Below are positions 23,942 through 30,884 of a stretch of DNA of 37,578 nt, piece after piece. A program made the position numbers and the translations under genes. The stretch is taken from positions 1 through 37,578 of IMG/VR virus record IMGVR_UViG_3300020433_000019. The stretch is one strand, 5' to 3'. This DNA comes from a virus. Below the pieces are notes generated by a model, which worked only from the letters and a program-made list of their open reading frames with translations, did not search any database and had not been told where the DNA came from. Every line of letters starts with the position of its first letter. Positions within the stretch are counted from its first letter, which is position 1.

Positions 23942-24792
23942 TAGCCAAAGACATCACTTTTTTCTAGTCTAGCGTAAACGTCTTGGGTGTAAGTTACATC
24001 TTTACCGTAGCGTGGGTCACGCATAGCAGCTTTAACTTCTTCTGTTGATCTGTATGGATTTGGACCACTTGAAGCTGGTCTTCCACTGATAAGGTTTGGC
24101 TCTACTCCCATAGCATTTTGGTATTGTGTGTATAAACCTTGCACCATTAGTTTAAGTTGTGGTGCGGTCATAGTTTTGGTTGCATCATTAAAGTCTGATA
24201 TTTCTTGTTTCGGTAAATTGCTGACAGCCCAATCGACCATCTTGCCATAGGCTTCATCACCACCAATAGAATCTCTTATCTCTTGCACACCTGCTGGCGG
24301 TATAGTTTCAACACCATCACCTCCTTCTGTATATCCCATTTCTGCTGCACGACCAGTAAGGTAGGAGTCAACAGCAGGTTTAGATAGACCAGCATCTAAT
24401 AGAGATTGGTACATATCTTCTGGAATCTCACCTTGGTTCTTGTGAAACTCAGCACTTATTCTGTATGGGTCAATGTTAGCTTCTTCAAAAATTCCAGCTA
24501 AAGTCTCTCCATAATTTTCTTTTACTGTGCCATAGTCTACGCTTCCATCTGGAAGATAGTTGTCTTCATAACCATCAGGCAGATCAACTGCATCTGATTC
24601 TCCTGTTGCTTCTTCGTCTGAAGGTTGACCAAGCTTACCTTCTAATTCTTTGTAGCTTGCAGCTAATTCTTCAACTGAATTAAACTTGCCAAGGATAAGA
24701 CCGTTTTCATCAGTTTCATTTTTAGCTAGGGTTTCTAAATCTGCTCGACTAACAGGAGGAGTTTCAGAAACATTTACTTGTGATGAAGTCAT
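23941..24792 (-). CDS. Capsid assembly scaffolding protein (T7 gp9-like)
   Basis: The 283-residue acidic, helical protein (T7 gp9: 307) guides prohead assembly and then leaves. Recognisable parts are ILGKFNSVEELAASYKELEG near 33-52, the acidic stretch PSDEEATGESDAVDLPDGYE, and the conserved end RDPRYGKDVTYTQDVYARLE. The central region is Glu/Asp/Gly-rich. It lies between portal and capsid as in T7, but with four small genes inserted before the capsid. The start is ATG 24792. Confidence 0.93.
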   Translation of the reverse strand: MTSSQVNVSETPPVSRADLETLAKNETDENGLILGKFNSVEELAASYKELEGKLGQPSDEEATGESDAVDLPDGYEDNYLPDGSVDYGTVKENYGETLAGIFEEANIDPYRISAEFHKNQGEIPEDMYQSLLDAGLSKPAVDSYLTGRAAEMGYTEGGDGVETIPPAGVQEIRDSIGGDEAYGKMVDWAVSNLPKQEISDFNDATKTMTAPQLKLMVQGLYTQYQNAMGVEPNLISGRPASSGPNPYRSTEEVKAAMRDPRYGKDVTYTQDVYARLEKSDVFG

Positions 24793-24804
24793 AATGATTT
24801 TCTT

Positions 24805-24963
24805 TTAACTATAAGTGATTGTCCCACCATGTCTAGTAGGGAACTCTCCTTTTCTCTTTGGTACAGGATTCTCTTCTATTTCATCTAGTCTACTGACTAC
24901 AGCATTTTCGGAAACGAACTTACCGTCTTCGTCACGCTTTCTACTGTTCTTCTTGGTTGGCAT
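24805..24963 (-). CDS. Small protein between portal and scaffold (52 residues), function unknown
   Basis: ATG 24963 opens MPTKKNSRKRDEDGKFVSEN, then AVVSRLDEIEENPVPKRKGE, ending FPTRHGGTITYS. It starts within the end of the portal gene (23-base overlap in another frame) behind the sequence AAGGAGGACAACCTA, a strong Shine-Dalgarno 7 bases upstream. The stop is 12 bases before the scaffold ATG. It is a charged, probably small globular or extended protein; no family is recognised. Confidence 0.76.
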   Translation of the reverse strand: MPTKKNSRKRDEDGKFVSENAVVSRLDEIEENPVPKRKGEFPTRHGGTITYS

Positions 24964-26542
24964 TAGGTTGTCCTCCTTGTTGGATTTGTTGGTTTTGTGC
25001 TTCGGCTAAACCAGCTTCAGCATTGACTTTAGGGTCAAGCAATCGTGAACCTAAAGCTGCGGGTCCAAGACTTTGAATAAGCTCTTGCTGTTGCATAGCT
25101 TGTTGTTCGGCTTGGATTTCTTCTTGTGTTTTTATTAGGTTAGCAGTATCTATACCAATACTGGTAGCTAGTCTTTTCACCGCTTCGTCTACATTTACAT
25201 ACTGTCTCATTACATCTGGTCCAAGTGCTTGAGCCACAGTTCCAATAAACTCTATAAGTTTGTTTCTATCATTACCCCTACCAAGACCTTGTAATCCTGT
25301 TACTATCTTTGGCTTAACTAAATTATCTGGCAGCTTTGGTGCTTTACCTGCCCTTACTAACAAGTGCATACGTCTTCTTAGATATACGAGCTGGAACTCT
25401 TGAGTCAAGATACTATATATACCACCAAGACTATTCTCTAATTCTTGTGCCATAAGATTTATCTCTGCGGCTGTTACTCTTTCTGCGTCACGTTGTACTG
25501 ATCTTGCCATCAAGAAAGCGTACTCAAGTCTTGCTTCTATTCTTTGTATAACACTGAACGCAACACTAAGGTCAGAAGTTTTACCCACTTGCATAACAGA
25601 AATATCGGAAGCACTACCTTCTCGTATGGCTCCATTGGGTGCTTTAGCTAGAGTCGAAGCTCGTGTTATTCCATTGGGGTTGACCAGAAACAAGCACTTC
25701 GCACTGGCACTGGCCGCTTCAATTACAGCTTGCATTAAAGATTCAAGAGTAATCAAGTCACCTCTATATTCTTCAACGTAACCTCTACCATAATCTTCAC
25801 CATCAACTCTTATAAATCTAAGTGGAATCCAAGGTGATACTTCTATCTTTGATCTTCCTTGTGTGTTTGGTATTATCTCACCCTTACATTCTTGATGCCA
25901 GAAGTAATCATCATTAACTCTCTTGACACAAGTATATATATCAAGATCATCTTCATAATTTTTTCTATCAAAATTTTCTTTCTTTTGTATTTGTTCTAAA
26001 AAATCTAAGGGTAAAGCTTTTGGGTTAATAGATTCTTTCGTCACTATTTCTAATACATTACCTACCTCGTCACGCTTACAAACAAACTTGGATAGAGGAT
26101 ATACTTTGAGTCCTTTATCTGTCAGGTATAGAAGAACATTACCTGATACAACTAAATGCTTGAGTGCTTCAAACATAGCGACTCTATCATTTGATATTTC
26201 TATTTCATTCATCAAAGCATTTTCTATTGTACGTAATCCTTTATCTATCTCACTCTGCATTTCTGCTTGTCCTTGTTTTCTTATTTCAAGATCATCAACT
26301 TCTAATTTAAAAAATGCAGTACTCGGAGGTAGAAGAGTCATTAATAATTTATTCGATAAAGAATTGACTCCACGACTACCCACCGCTTGGAAAGGTGTTT
26401 TAAGTTTTGCCTTTGTGCCTGTAGTACTCTCAGGTATGAGACTAGGAATCGTCAACTTAGACGAGTCCTTTGCTTCTCTATCATAGGTTGATCTTTCACT
26501 GACAAGTACTTCGTACCTACTAGCTGCTGTAGAAGTTTCCAT
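24941..26542 (-). CDS. Portal protein (T7 gp8-like head-tail connector)
   Basis: The 533 residues (T7 gp8: 536) form the dodecameric vertex for DNA entry and tail attachment. Matching parts are an N-terminal RYEVLVSERSTYDREAKDSS, TPFQAVGSRGVNSLSNKLLM near 50-70, SPWIPLRFIRVDGEDYGRGY, RSVQRDAERVTAAEINLMAQ and QELENSLGGIYSILTQEFQ. The C-terminus is Gln/Ala-rich. ATG 26542 lies 1 base after the preceding gene. The 3' end overlaps the small gene at 24963. Confidence 0.96.
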   Translation of the reverse strand: METSTAASRYEVLVSERSTYDREAKDSSKLTIPSLIPESTTGTKAKLKTPFQAVGSRGVNSLSNKLLMTLLPPSTAFFKLEVDDLEIRKQGQAEMQSEIDKGLRTIENALMNEIEISNDRVAMFEALKHLVVSGNVLLYLTDKGLKVYPLSKFVCKRDEVGNVLEIVTKESINPKALPLDFLEQIQKKENFDRKNYEDDLDIYTCVKRVNDDYFWHQECKGEIIPNTQGRSKIEVSPWIPLRFIRVDGEDYGRGYVEEYRGDLITLESLMQAVIEAASASAKCLFLVNPNGITRASTLAKAPNGAIREGSASDISVMQVGKTSDLSVAFSVIQRIEARLEYAFLMARSVQRDAERVTAAEINLMAQELENSLGGIYSILTQEFQLVYLRRRMHLLVRAGKAPKLPDNLVKPKIVTGLQGLGRGNDRNKLIEFIGTVAQALGPDVMRQYVNVDEAVKRLATSIGIDTANLIKTQEEIQAEQQAMQQQELIQSLGPAALGSRLLDPKVNAEAGLAEAQNQQIQQGGQPNANQEEQ

Positions 26543-26543
26543 T

Positions 26544-26780
26544 TTAAACAGGATATTTTAAATTACCAGAACCAGTTTGGTTAGGATTAAGTAATGGAAT
26601 CTGTAATGATTTTGTACCAAGAGCTGAAGTGGTAGTCTGTTGTTGAACACCCTTAGTCTTTTTCTTTTTGGTTGGCCTGTCCTTACCAACTACAACTGAA
26701 TCAGCAGTTTCTTCAATAGCTGAATCTGTTGGCTGTTTGGGAGGTAATGGCGGCGGTGATGGTCTTCTTCCTAAACACAT
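26544..26780 (-). CDS. Small virion-type protein with MCLG start (gp6.7/7.3-like slot)
   Basis: The 78-residue protein begins MCLGRRPSPPPLPPKQPTDS, has a short basic stretch TKKKKTKG, and ends in a Gln/Asn/Pro-rich tail LQIPLLNPNQTGSGNLKYPV. It is likely disordered. T7 has small virion proteins 6.7 and 7.3 just before the portal gene, and T7 gp6.7 also begins with Met-Cys. Position, start and composition suggest a minor, ejected or tail-assembly protein. The N-terminus is shared with the next gene upstream. Confidence 0.78.
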   Translation of the reverse strand: MCLGRRPSPPPLPPKQPTDSAIEETADSVVVGKDRPTKKKKTKGVQQQTTTSALGTKSLQIPLLNPNQTGSGNLKYPV

Positions 26781-26789
26781 AATAAAACT

Positions 26790-27125
26790 TTACTTTCCCC
26801 CTTTAGGACTAGATTTCTTACTCATTCTAGCCTTTGCTAGGCTTTTTGCCTTGGCTTTATTTTTAGCAAGGTTAGCTTTTTGTTGTGCAGTTTTATTTCC
26901 ACCGCCACCACCTTTTAATATTGTAGCGGTAGTGGTATTGGTAGACTCTGGATTATATCTGCCTTCTTCCTTCTGTCTCTTTATCATCAAAGCTTCAGTT
27001 GCCTTCTTAGTATCTTTAGGATTTTCTACACCTGTCTGTTCACCTGATACTGTAGGTGCTGCATTACGTTCTGGTAGTTCTTGTTGAACAGGCTGCCTAG
27101 CTGAACCACCCATACCTAAACACAT
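26790..27125 (-). CDS. Small virion-type protein with MCLG start (T7 gp6.7-like)
   Basis: The 111-residue protein begins MCLGMGGSARQPVQQELPER and ends in a basic tail (KAKSLAKARMSKKSSPKGGK). T7 gp6.7, an ejected virion protein, likewise begins with Met-Cys and ends in a Ser/Lys/Gly basic tail, so I infer the same role. The middle carries a Gly run (LKGGGGGNKTA). It lies between a 66-residue protein and the second MCLG protein, right before the portal gene. The equivalence is by position and pattern, not proven homology. Confidence 0.78.
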   Translation of the reverse strand: MCLGMGGSARQPVQQELPERNAAPTVSGEQTGVENPKDTKKATEALMIKRQKEEGRYNPESTNTTTATILKGGGGGNKTAQQKANLAKNKAKAKSLAKARMSKKSSPKGGK

Positions 27126-27127
27126 AG

Positions 27128-27328
27128 TTAGTTCTCCAATACACTAGACGTTAACATAGTTTCTCTCTGTCTTTTTTGCTGTTCGATTAAATAATCTACT
27201 ACAAATCTTTTACCAGCTTCATACCATATCTGTCTGTCAGACATAGACAAGTCAGGGTGACGTTGAGGAAAGGCAAGACTTAAACCTTCTATTAGTTCAT
27301 CAGTAATAGTAGGTAAACCTTTTTCCAC
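27128..27328 (-). CDS. Small conserved-type protein opening the virion block, function unknown
   Basis: The 66-residue protein starts at GTG 27328 (MEKGLPTITDELIEGLSLAF), continues PQRHPDLSMSDRQIWYEAGK and ends with a helix RFVVDYLIEQQKRQRE. The pattern P-x-L-T/S-x-E-L-I-E-x-L, then CPDL-like and SDR-x-W is, from memory, common in small proteins next to podoviral portal genes. It is the first gene after the hairpin pair at 27379-27454. No Shine-Dalgarno is obvious, so the start is less certain. Confidence 0.75.
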   Translation of the reverse strand: MEKGLPTITDELIEGLSLAFPQRHPDLSMSDRQIWYEAGKRFVVDYLIEQQKRQRETMLTSSVLEN

Positions 27329-27378
27329 TGTTAATAAAAATTAAAAGTTATTTTAATATTATATGTTAAGATTGAAAT

Positions 27379-27402
27379 AACAAGGGAGTGGTTAACCTTG
27401 TT
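27379..27402. repeat. Inverted repeat in the replication/virion boundary
   Basis: AACAAGG and CCTTGTT (7 bp, perfect) surround a 10-base loop that on the minus strand reads TTAACCACTC. The TTAACCAC sequence also occurs upstream of the ArdC-like gene and of the gene at 37383. It precedes the first virion gene. The function could be RNA processing or protein binding; no evidence decides. Confidence 0.55.
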
Positions 27403-27411
27403 GCAATAAAC

Positions 27412-27454
27412 AAAAAAACTCTGAGTTTGGTTAGCTCCTCTCAGGGTTTTTTTT
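27412..27454 (-). terminator. Bidirectional terminator-like hairpin after the exonuclease gene
   Basis: The minus strand reads A-run, then AACCCTGAG, a 14-base loop, then CTCAGAG, then seven T residues; one C-A mismatch interrupts the stem. On the plus strand the same stem has a U-G pair instead and is followed by eight T residues. The loop carries GGAGCTAAC, the Shine-Dalgarno block seen before early genes. It overlaps the exonuclease TAA, separating replication from virion genes. Confidence 0.7.
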
Positions 27455-28187
27455 ATGGGTTCCAAAGTTTTACTTCACCTGTATTGTAATTGTAATCTCC
27501 GCTTCTTAGTATTCTTGTCAGCCTTGCATTGAGAATAGCATCAGCCATTGTATATCCTTTCTTCTCGTAAGTCTCTAAGACCTTGTGCCATAAAGCTTCT
27601 TTAGTATCAGGTACATCAGCCAGTATCTTAGAAGCTGTGACCATACCCATACCTTTAATACCTATTATCCCATCACCTGAGTCACCTGCCATAGCCATTT
27701 CAAACCAACGTCTATCAGCTTTGCGTTGTGTGATATGTTCGATTTCATCTTCAGCTATCAGCTTACAAGGTATAGTCTTCATGTCTTTATCTACAGATAC
27801 TATGATTGGGTCTTTGTATTTAGTTGAACCTGCCAAGAGTCCAAGCACATCATCACCTTCTAATCCTTCATAAGACTCAGAGATATAATTTTGTTTTATT
27901 TGTTCGATAATACTTTTCAAAGCTAAAGGCTTACGCTTACCTATCCTGTTGATCTTGTACTCTGGGAATATCTCATGTCTAAATGTTGGATAAGAAGTAA
28001 AGCACATAACAACTTCTCGATCTCCACCTGCAATAGATTTGTATATATCCAATCTGTTATCTATAAGCTGAAGTATATCTCGTTCATCTGAATGTAAGGT
28101 ATGCTCCCACTCATTCCATCTTGTGTCTTGTTCACACGCACAACATGAATTGTAGATCAACCAATCAGCATCAATAAGTAAGGTCAT
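27453..28187 (-). CDS. 5'-3' exonuclease (T7 gp6-like, FEN family)
   Basis: This 244-residue nuclease (T7 gp6: 300) removes RNA primers and helps degrade host DNA. FEN-family features are TLLIDADWLIYNSC at the N-terminus, YEGLEGDDVLGLLA near 105-118, IIVSVDKDMKTIPC, and the helix-three-turn-helix block AMAGDSGDGIIGIKGMG near 167-183. The acidic metal ligands (D7, E/D in LEGDD, D in VDKD, DSGD) are present. GGAG precedes ATG 28187. It follows the helicase by 3 bases, where T7 would have DNA polymerase. Confidence 0.93.
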   Translation of the reverse strand: MTLLIDADWLIYNSCCACEQDTRWNEWEHTLHSDERDILQLIDNRLDIYKSIAGGDREVVMCFTSYPTFRHEIFPEYKINRIGKRKPLALKSIIEQIKQNYISESYEGLEGDDVLGLLAGSTKYKDPIIVSVDKDMKTIPCKLIAEDEIEHITQRKADRRWFEMAMAGDSGDGIIGIKGMGMVTASKILADVPDTKEALWHKVLETYEKKGYTMADAILNARLTRILRSGDYNYNTGEVKLWNP

Positions 28188-28190
28188 AGT

Positions 28191-29807
28191 TTATTCTCCA
28201 AAGATACTTTCATAAACTTCTAACCGACCTGTCTTCTGGTCGTACAATAACTTGTCAACTTCTCCTGTCATACCTGTGTGTCTAGACTTAAGTATTTTTA
28301 AAGTTAATCGTTGTCTTTCACTGGCTTCTCCTACCTGATTTCTTGATGCACCTAACACGACATCAGATAACTGAAGTAGTCCAGAGCTGCCCTTCAAATC
28401 ACTGGTAGATATTTCTCTTCCTTCTTCATGTGCCTGTCCCTGTGGTCTGCGTAGATGACTAACAAGTATCAAAGCTATGCCAGTTGATTCACATAAACTT
28501 CTTAGCTTAGTCATAGTCACATCTATAGCTCGTCTTTCATTATCTAAATCTAAACCAGAAGTAACTATTGTTATATGATCTAGTATGATTATCTGTACCC
28601 CATCAACAGTAGCCAAGTACCGTATCTGTTCTAGTAAAGTATCAGGTTCAAGTGAACCAAAGTGATTATATAAAAATAGATTTCTTGTAGACGTTAGCCT
28701 GTCAAATGATTTCTTTAATTCATCTTGGTCTACTGTTTCTTCTGCTGCCAGATGTAAAGGTATATTCAAATCAATACCAACTAATCCCTGTAGAGTTCTT
28801 TGTACTGATTCTTCTAGTCCAATATACCCTATCTTAAGATTCCTTTTGACCAAGAAATGATATGCCAATTCTCTGCAAATCGTAGACTTGCCAGCTCCAC
28901 TACCTGACGCAACAGTAAACAGTTGAGTAGGAAAGATGCCCTGCGTATATTCATTTAATTTAGGAAACGGAAAGTCTGATATTGGTTTACTTGTTTCTTT
29001 AATAAACAAATCCCATGCGTCAGCTCCATTAATTAAACTGTCTGGTCTTGATGGTCTAGCGTTCCATAACTTCTTTCTTACTATGTCTTCTTCATTTAAA
29101 ACTAAATGATCGTTAACATCATTACGATCTAACTTGGCTATAGCAACTTTGCCCTTGGGTAAAACTTCTAAACATTTATCTGCTGCCTTCATGCCAGCAA
29201 CATCATTATCAAAACAAATAACGATACGACAAAAGGTATCTAACCATTTATAGTTTGCTGCCAAATACTTAGCTGCTGATTGTACTCCTGACGGAATGGA
29301 GACACAGGGAAACTTGTTACCTTGGATTTGCGAACCAGAAAGGCAATCAACTTCGCCCTCGAAAACGCTTATGAATACTGAACCGTTACCTCCATGCTGT
29401 CTCCATAGATGCTGTCCCCATAACATTACGTTAGACATATCACCTATCCATATAAACTTCTTATCTTGAAAGCGTATGTGCTGTGCAACATCATTACCTT
29501 TCTGATCTTTGTATGTGGCTACCTGTACTGGCTGCCCTCTATACTCTGCTATCCCATAACCAAATAGTTCGCAAGTCTCCTTAGTGATTCCACGTTTAGG
29601 TAGAGCCATTGGCTTGACAGGTAAAAGTTTTGGATTTGTTTTCTTGATCGGTATGATGTTAGCTGTCATCTTCTTTTCTTTTTTATTTGGGTAGTAAGTG
29701 TAACCGCAATCCATAGTGAAGCAGTGTTCGTGACCATCATCAAAGACAGCACAGTTTTTCTTGCCACACTCAGGGCAAACTTTCTTAGCTTTGTAGCTTG
29801 ACTTCAT
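28191..29807 (-). CDS. DNA primase-helicase (T7 gp4-like)
   Basis: This bifunctional enzyme primes and unwinds at the fork. I choose ATG 29807 (MKSSYKAKKVCPECGKKNC), giving 538 residues (T7 gp4: 566), because the zinc cysteines follow 10 residues later as in T7; an upstream ATG at 29870 would add 21 residues overlapping the endonuclease. Cys11, 14, 29 and 34 lie in the primase zinc domain. TOPRIM shows FEGEVD and ICFDNDVAGMKA. The RecA-like helicase has SGSGAGKST near 301-309, then IIILDHIT and LVSHLRRP. An internal Met at 29669, right after the zinc domain, could give a helicase-only form like T7 gp4B. Confidence 0.94.
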   Translation of the reverse strand: MKSSYKAKKVCPECGKKNCAVFDDGHEHCFTMDCGYTYYPNKKEKKMTANIIPIKKTNPKLLPVKPMALPKRGITKETCELFGYGIAEYRGQPVQVATYKDQKGNDVAQHIRFQDKKFIWIGDMSNVMLWGQHLWRQHGGNGSVFISVFEGEVDCLSGSQIQGNKFPCVSIPSGVQSAAKYLAANYKWLDTFCRIVICFDNDVAGMKAADKCLEVLPKGKVAIAKLDRNDVNDHLVLNEEDIVRKKLWNARPSRPDSLINGADAWDLFIKETSKPISDFPFPKLNEYTQGIFPTQLFTVASGSGAGKSTICRELAYHFLVKRNLKIGYIGLEESVQRTLQGLVGIDLNIPLHLAAEETVDQDELKKSFDRLTSTRNLFLYNHFGSLEPDTLLEQIRYLATVDGVQIIILDHITIVTSGLDLDNERRAIDVTMTKLRSLCESTGIALILVSHLRRPQGQAHEEGREISTSDLKGSSGLLQLSDVVLGASRNQVGEASERQRLTLKILKSRHTGMTGEVDKLLYDQKTGRLEVYESIFGE

Positions 29808-30216
29808 ACCAATCGTCAGGAATAAATTTTTCACAGTATTGGAACCCATGTCTCGTACACCAATCGGCATACGAGATAGAGTTCTTGGCCTTGGATAATT
29901 TGGTCTTGCTGTTTTGAAAACAGAACCTTATATCTAGGTCGGGTCGTTTCTTCTTAATTGCAAGATGCTTGCGTCTATCTTCTTTCGAGAAGTAGCCCTT
30001 CGTTTCAACAATAAAATTGTTGAGTATAAAGTCAGGCCGATAGGTGCAAGTAATTTCATAGTCAATGCTGATTGTTTCATAGGTAAAGATAATTTTCTTT
30101 TTGATTAGTTTGTCAGCAAATTGACTTTCAAATTTACTCTTGTATTTAGAAGTCGGCTGCTGTTGGGGTCGGCACTTTTTCTTCATAGCTTGATGGTGCT
30201 TCTGCTTCAAAGTCAC
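29785..30216 (-). CDS. Endonuclease I, Holliday-junction resolvase (T7 gp3-like)
   Basis: The about 143-residue nuclease (T7 gp3: 149) resolves branched DNA and helps digest host DNA. FESQFADKLIKKKIIFTYE, then YRPDFILNNFIVETKGYFSK, then RRKHLAIKKKRPDLDIRF and YADWCTRHGFQYCEKFIPDD follow T7 gp3 in order; the catalytic E, D (PDF) and E-x-K (ETKG) are present. GTG 30216 follows GGAGGAG by 5 bases; GTG 30228 and ATG 30186 are alternatives. All overlap the 3' end of the single-stranded DNA-binding protein gene, so the two are coupled. Confidence 0.92.
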   Translation of the reverse strand: MTLKQKHHQAMKKKCRPQQQPTSKYKSKFESQFADKLIKKKIIFTYETISIDYEITCTYRPDFILNNFIVETKGYFSKEDRRKHLAIKKKRPDLDIRFCFQNSKTKLSKAKNSISYADWCTRHGFQYCEKFIPDDWYEVKLQS

Positions 30217-30808
30217 TAGCTCCTCCACCTGTAAATGGAACTATATTTCTAAAGCAAATACTTAATGGAATACATTTAATACCCACACCATTTCCGCCAG
30301 CATCATAACCCTTGGCAAGGAATGACATCTGACCTGTGGTTTCTGGGTCTATCTTTTCTAGCTTCTGTCTCTGTTCTTCACCCATAAGCTTTAGGTCACT
30401 GGTGTAAAAGGCAACAGGTGTATTGTTATATGGCTGTCCTGTATTTGGATTGACACCACTAGCTTTCTTACTAACCCTAATAACTAAACCGTCTTCTTCA
30501 AAAGACCAAGGGAAAGATGGCTCACCTGTCTTCAGACTTTTAGTAAGAGTAAACTTTCTATCTGGGTATGCTTCTTTCAATGCACCCTTCCATCTTTCAA
30601 GTAGTTGCTCTAGCTGATCTACTATAAACTGTGTAGCTTCAACCAGTTCTCCTTTGTCATCTTTCATTTGTGTACCCACAGGAATGATGATGTCACCTTT
30701 CCATTTTCTTACACCTTTGTATTCATCTGGGGTGACGTAGTAAGACCAACGAAAACGAGTTCCATTAGGTGAGACTAGCTTGATAGTCTCAGGCTTGAGT
30801 TCTGCCAT
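30146..30808 (-). CDS. Single-stranded DNA-binding protein (T7 gp2.5-like)
   Basis: The 220 residues (T7 gp2.5: 232) cover single-stranded DNA and recruit replication enzymes. A beta-rich core includes RFRWSYYVTPDEYKGVRKWK near 18-37, FPWSFEEDGLVIRVSKKASG, and IKCIPLSICFRNIVPFTGG. The acidic C-terminus ends PTPTAADF, and a terminal aromatic after acidic residues is the hallmark of gp2.5. It is the first gene after the RNA polymerase, in T7 order, and its 3' end overlaps the endonuclease. Confidence 0.9.
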   Translation of the reverse strand: MAELKPETIKLVSPNGTRFRWSYYVTPDEYKGVRKWKGDIIIPVGTQMKDDKGELVEATQFIVDQLEQLLERWKGALKEAYPDRKFTLTKSLKTGEPSFPWSFEEDGLVIRVSKKASGVNPNTGQPYNNTPVAFYTSDLKLMGEEQRQKLEKIDPETTGQMSFLAKGYDAGGNGVGIKCIPLSICFRNIVPFTGGGASDFEAEAPSSYEEKVPTPTAADF

Positions 30809-30834
30809 AATCTTTTTTTGTAATCTGGTTTAAT

Positions 30835-30849
30835 CGTCTATATAAGACG
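30835..30849. repeat. Inverted repeat upstream of the ssDNA-binding protein gene
   Basis: CGTCT and AGACG surround a 5-base AT centre in the 67-bp gap between the polymerase and the single-stranded DNA-binding protein gene. The minus strand reads CTTATATAGACGA, faintly like the phage promoter core TATAGGAGA. It could be an operator or a degenerate phage promoter. Confidence 0.4.
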
Positions 30850-30856
30850 TATATAA

Positions 30857-30884
30857 ATTTTACCGTAGTTATTTGTTATGTAAA
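30857..30884 (-). promoter_or_regulatory. Possible sigma70-type promoter for the replication genes
   Basis: Minus strand: TTTACA (30879-30884), 16 bases, TAAAAT (30857-30862). The -35 overlaps the polymerase stop region and the element points at the single-stranded DNA-binding protein gene about 50 bases on. Both boxes are 5/6 matches, but AT-rich DNA makes this only tentative. Confidence 0.4.

Noticed and set aside
27358-27363. TATAAT as a promoter for the virion genes
   Set aside because: No acceptable -35 lies 16-18 bases upstream; such matches are common in this AT-rich DNA.
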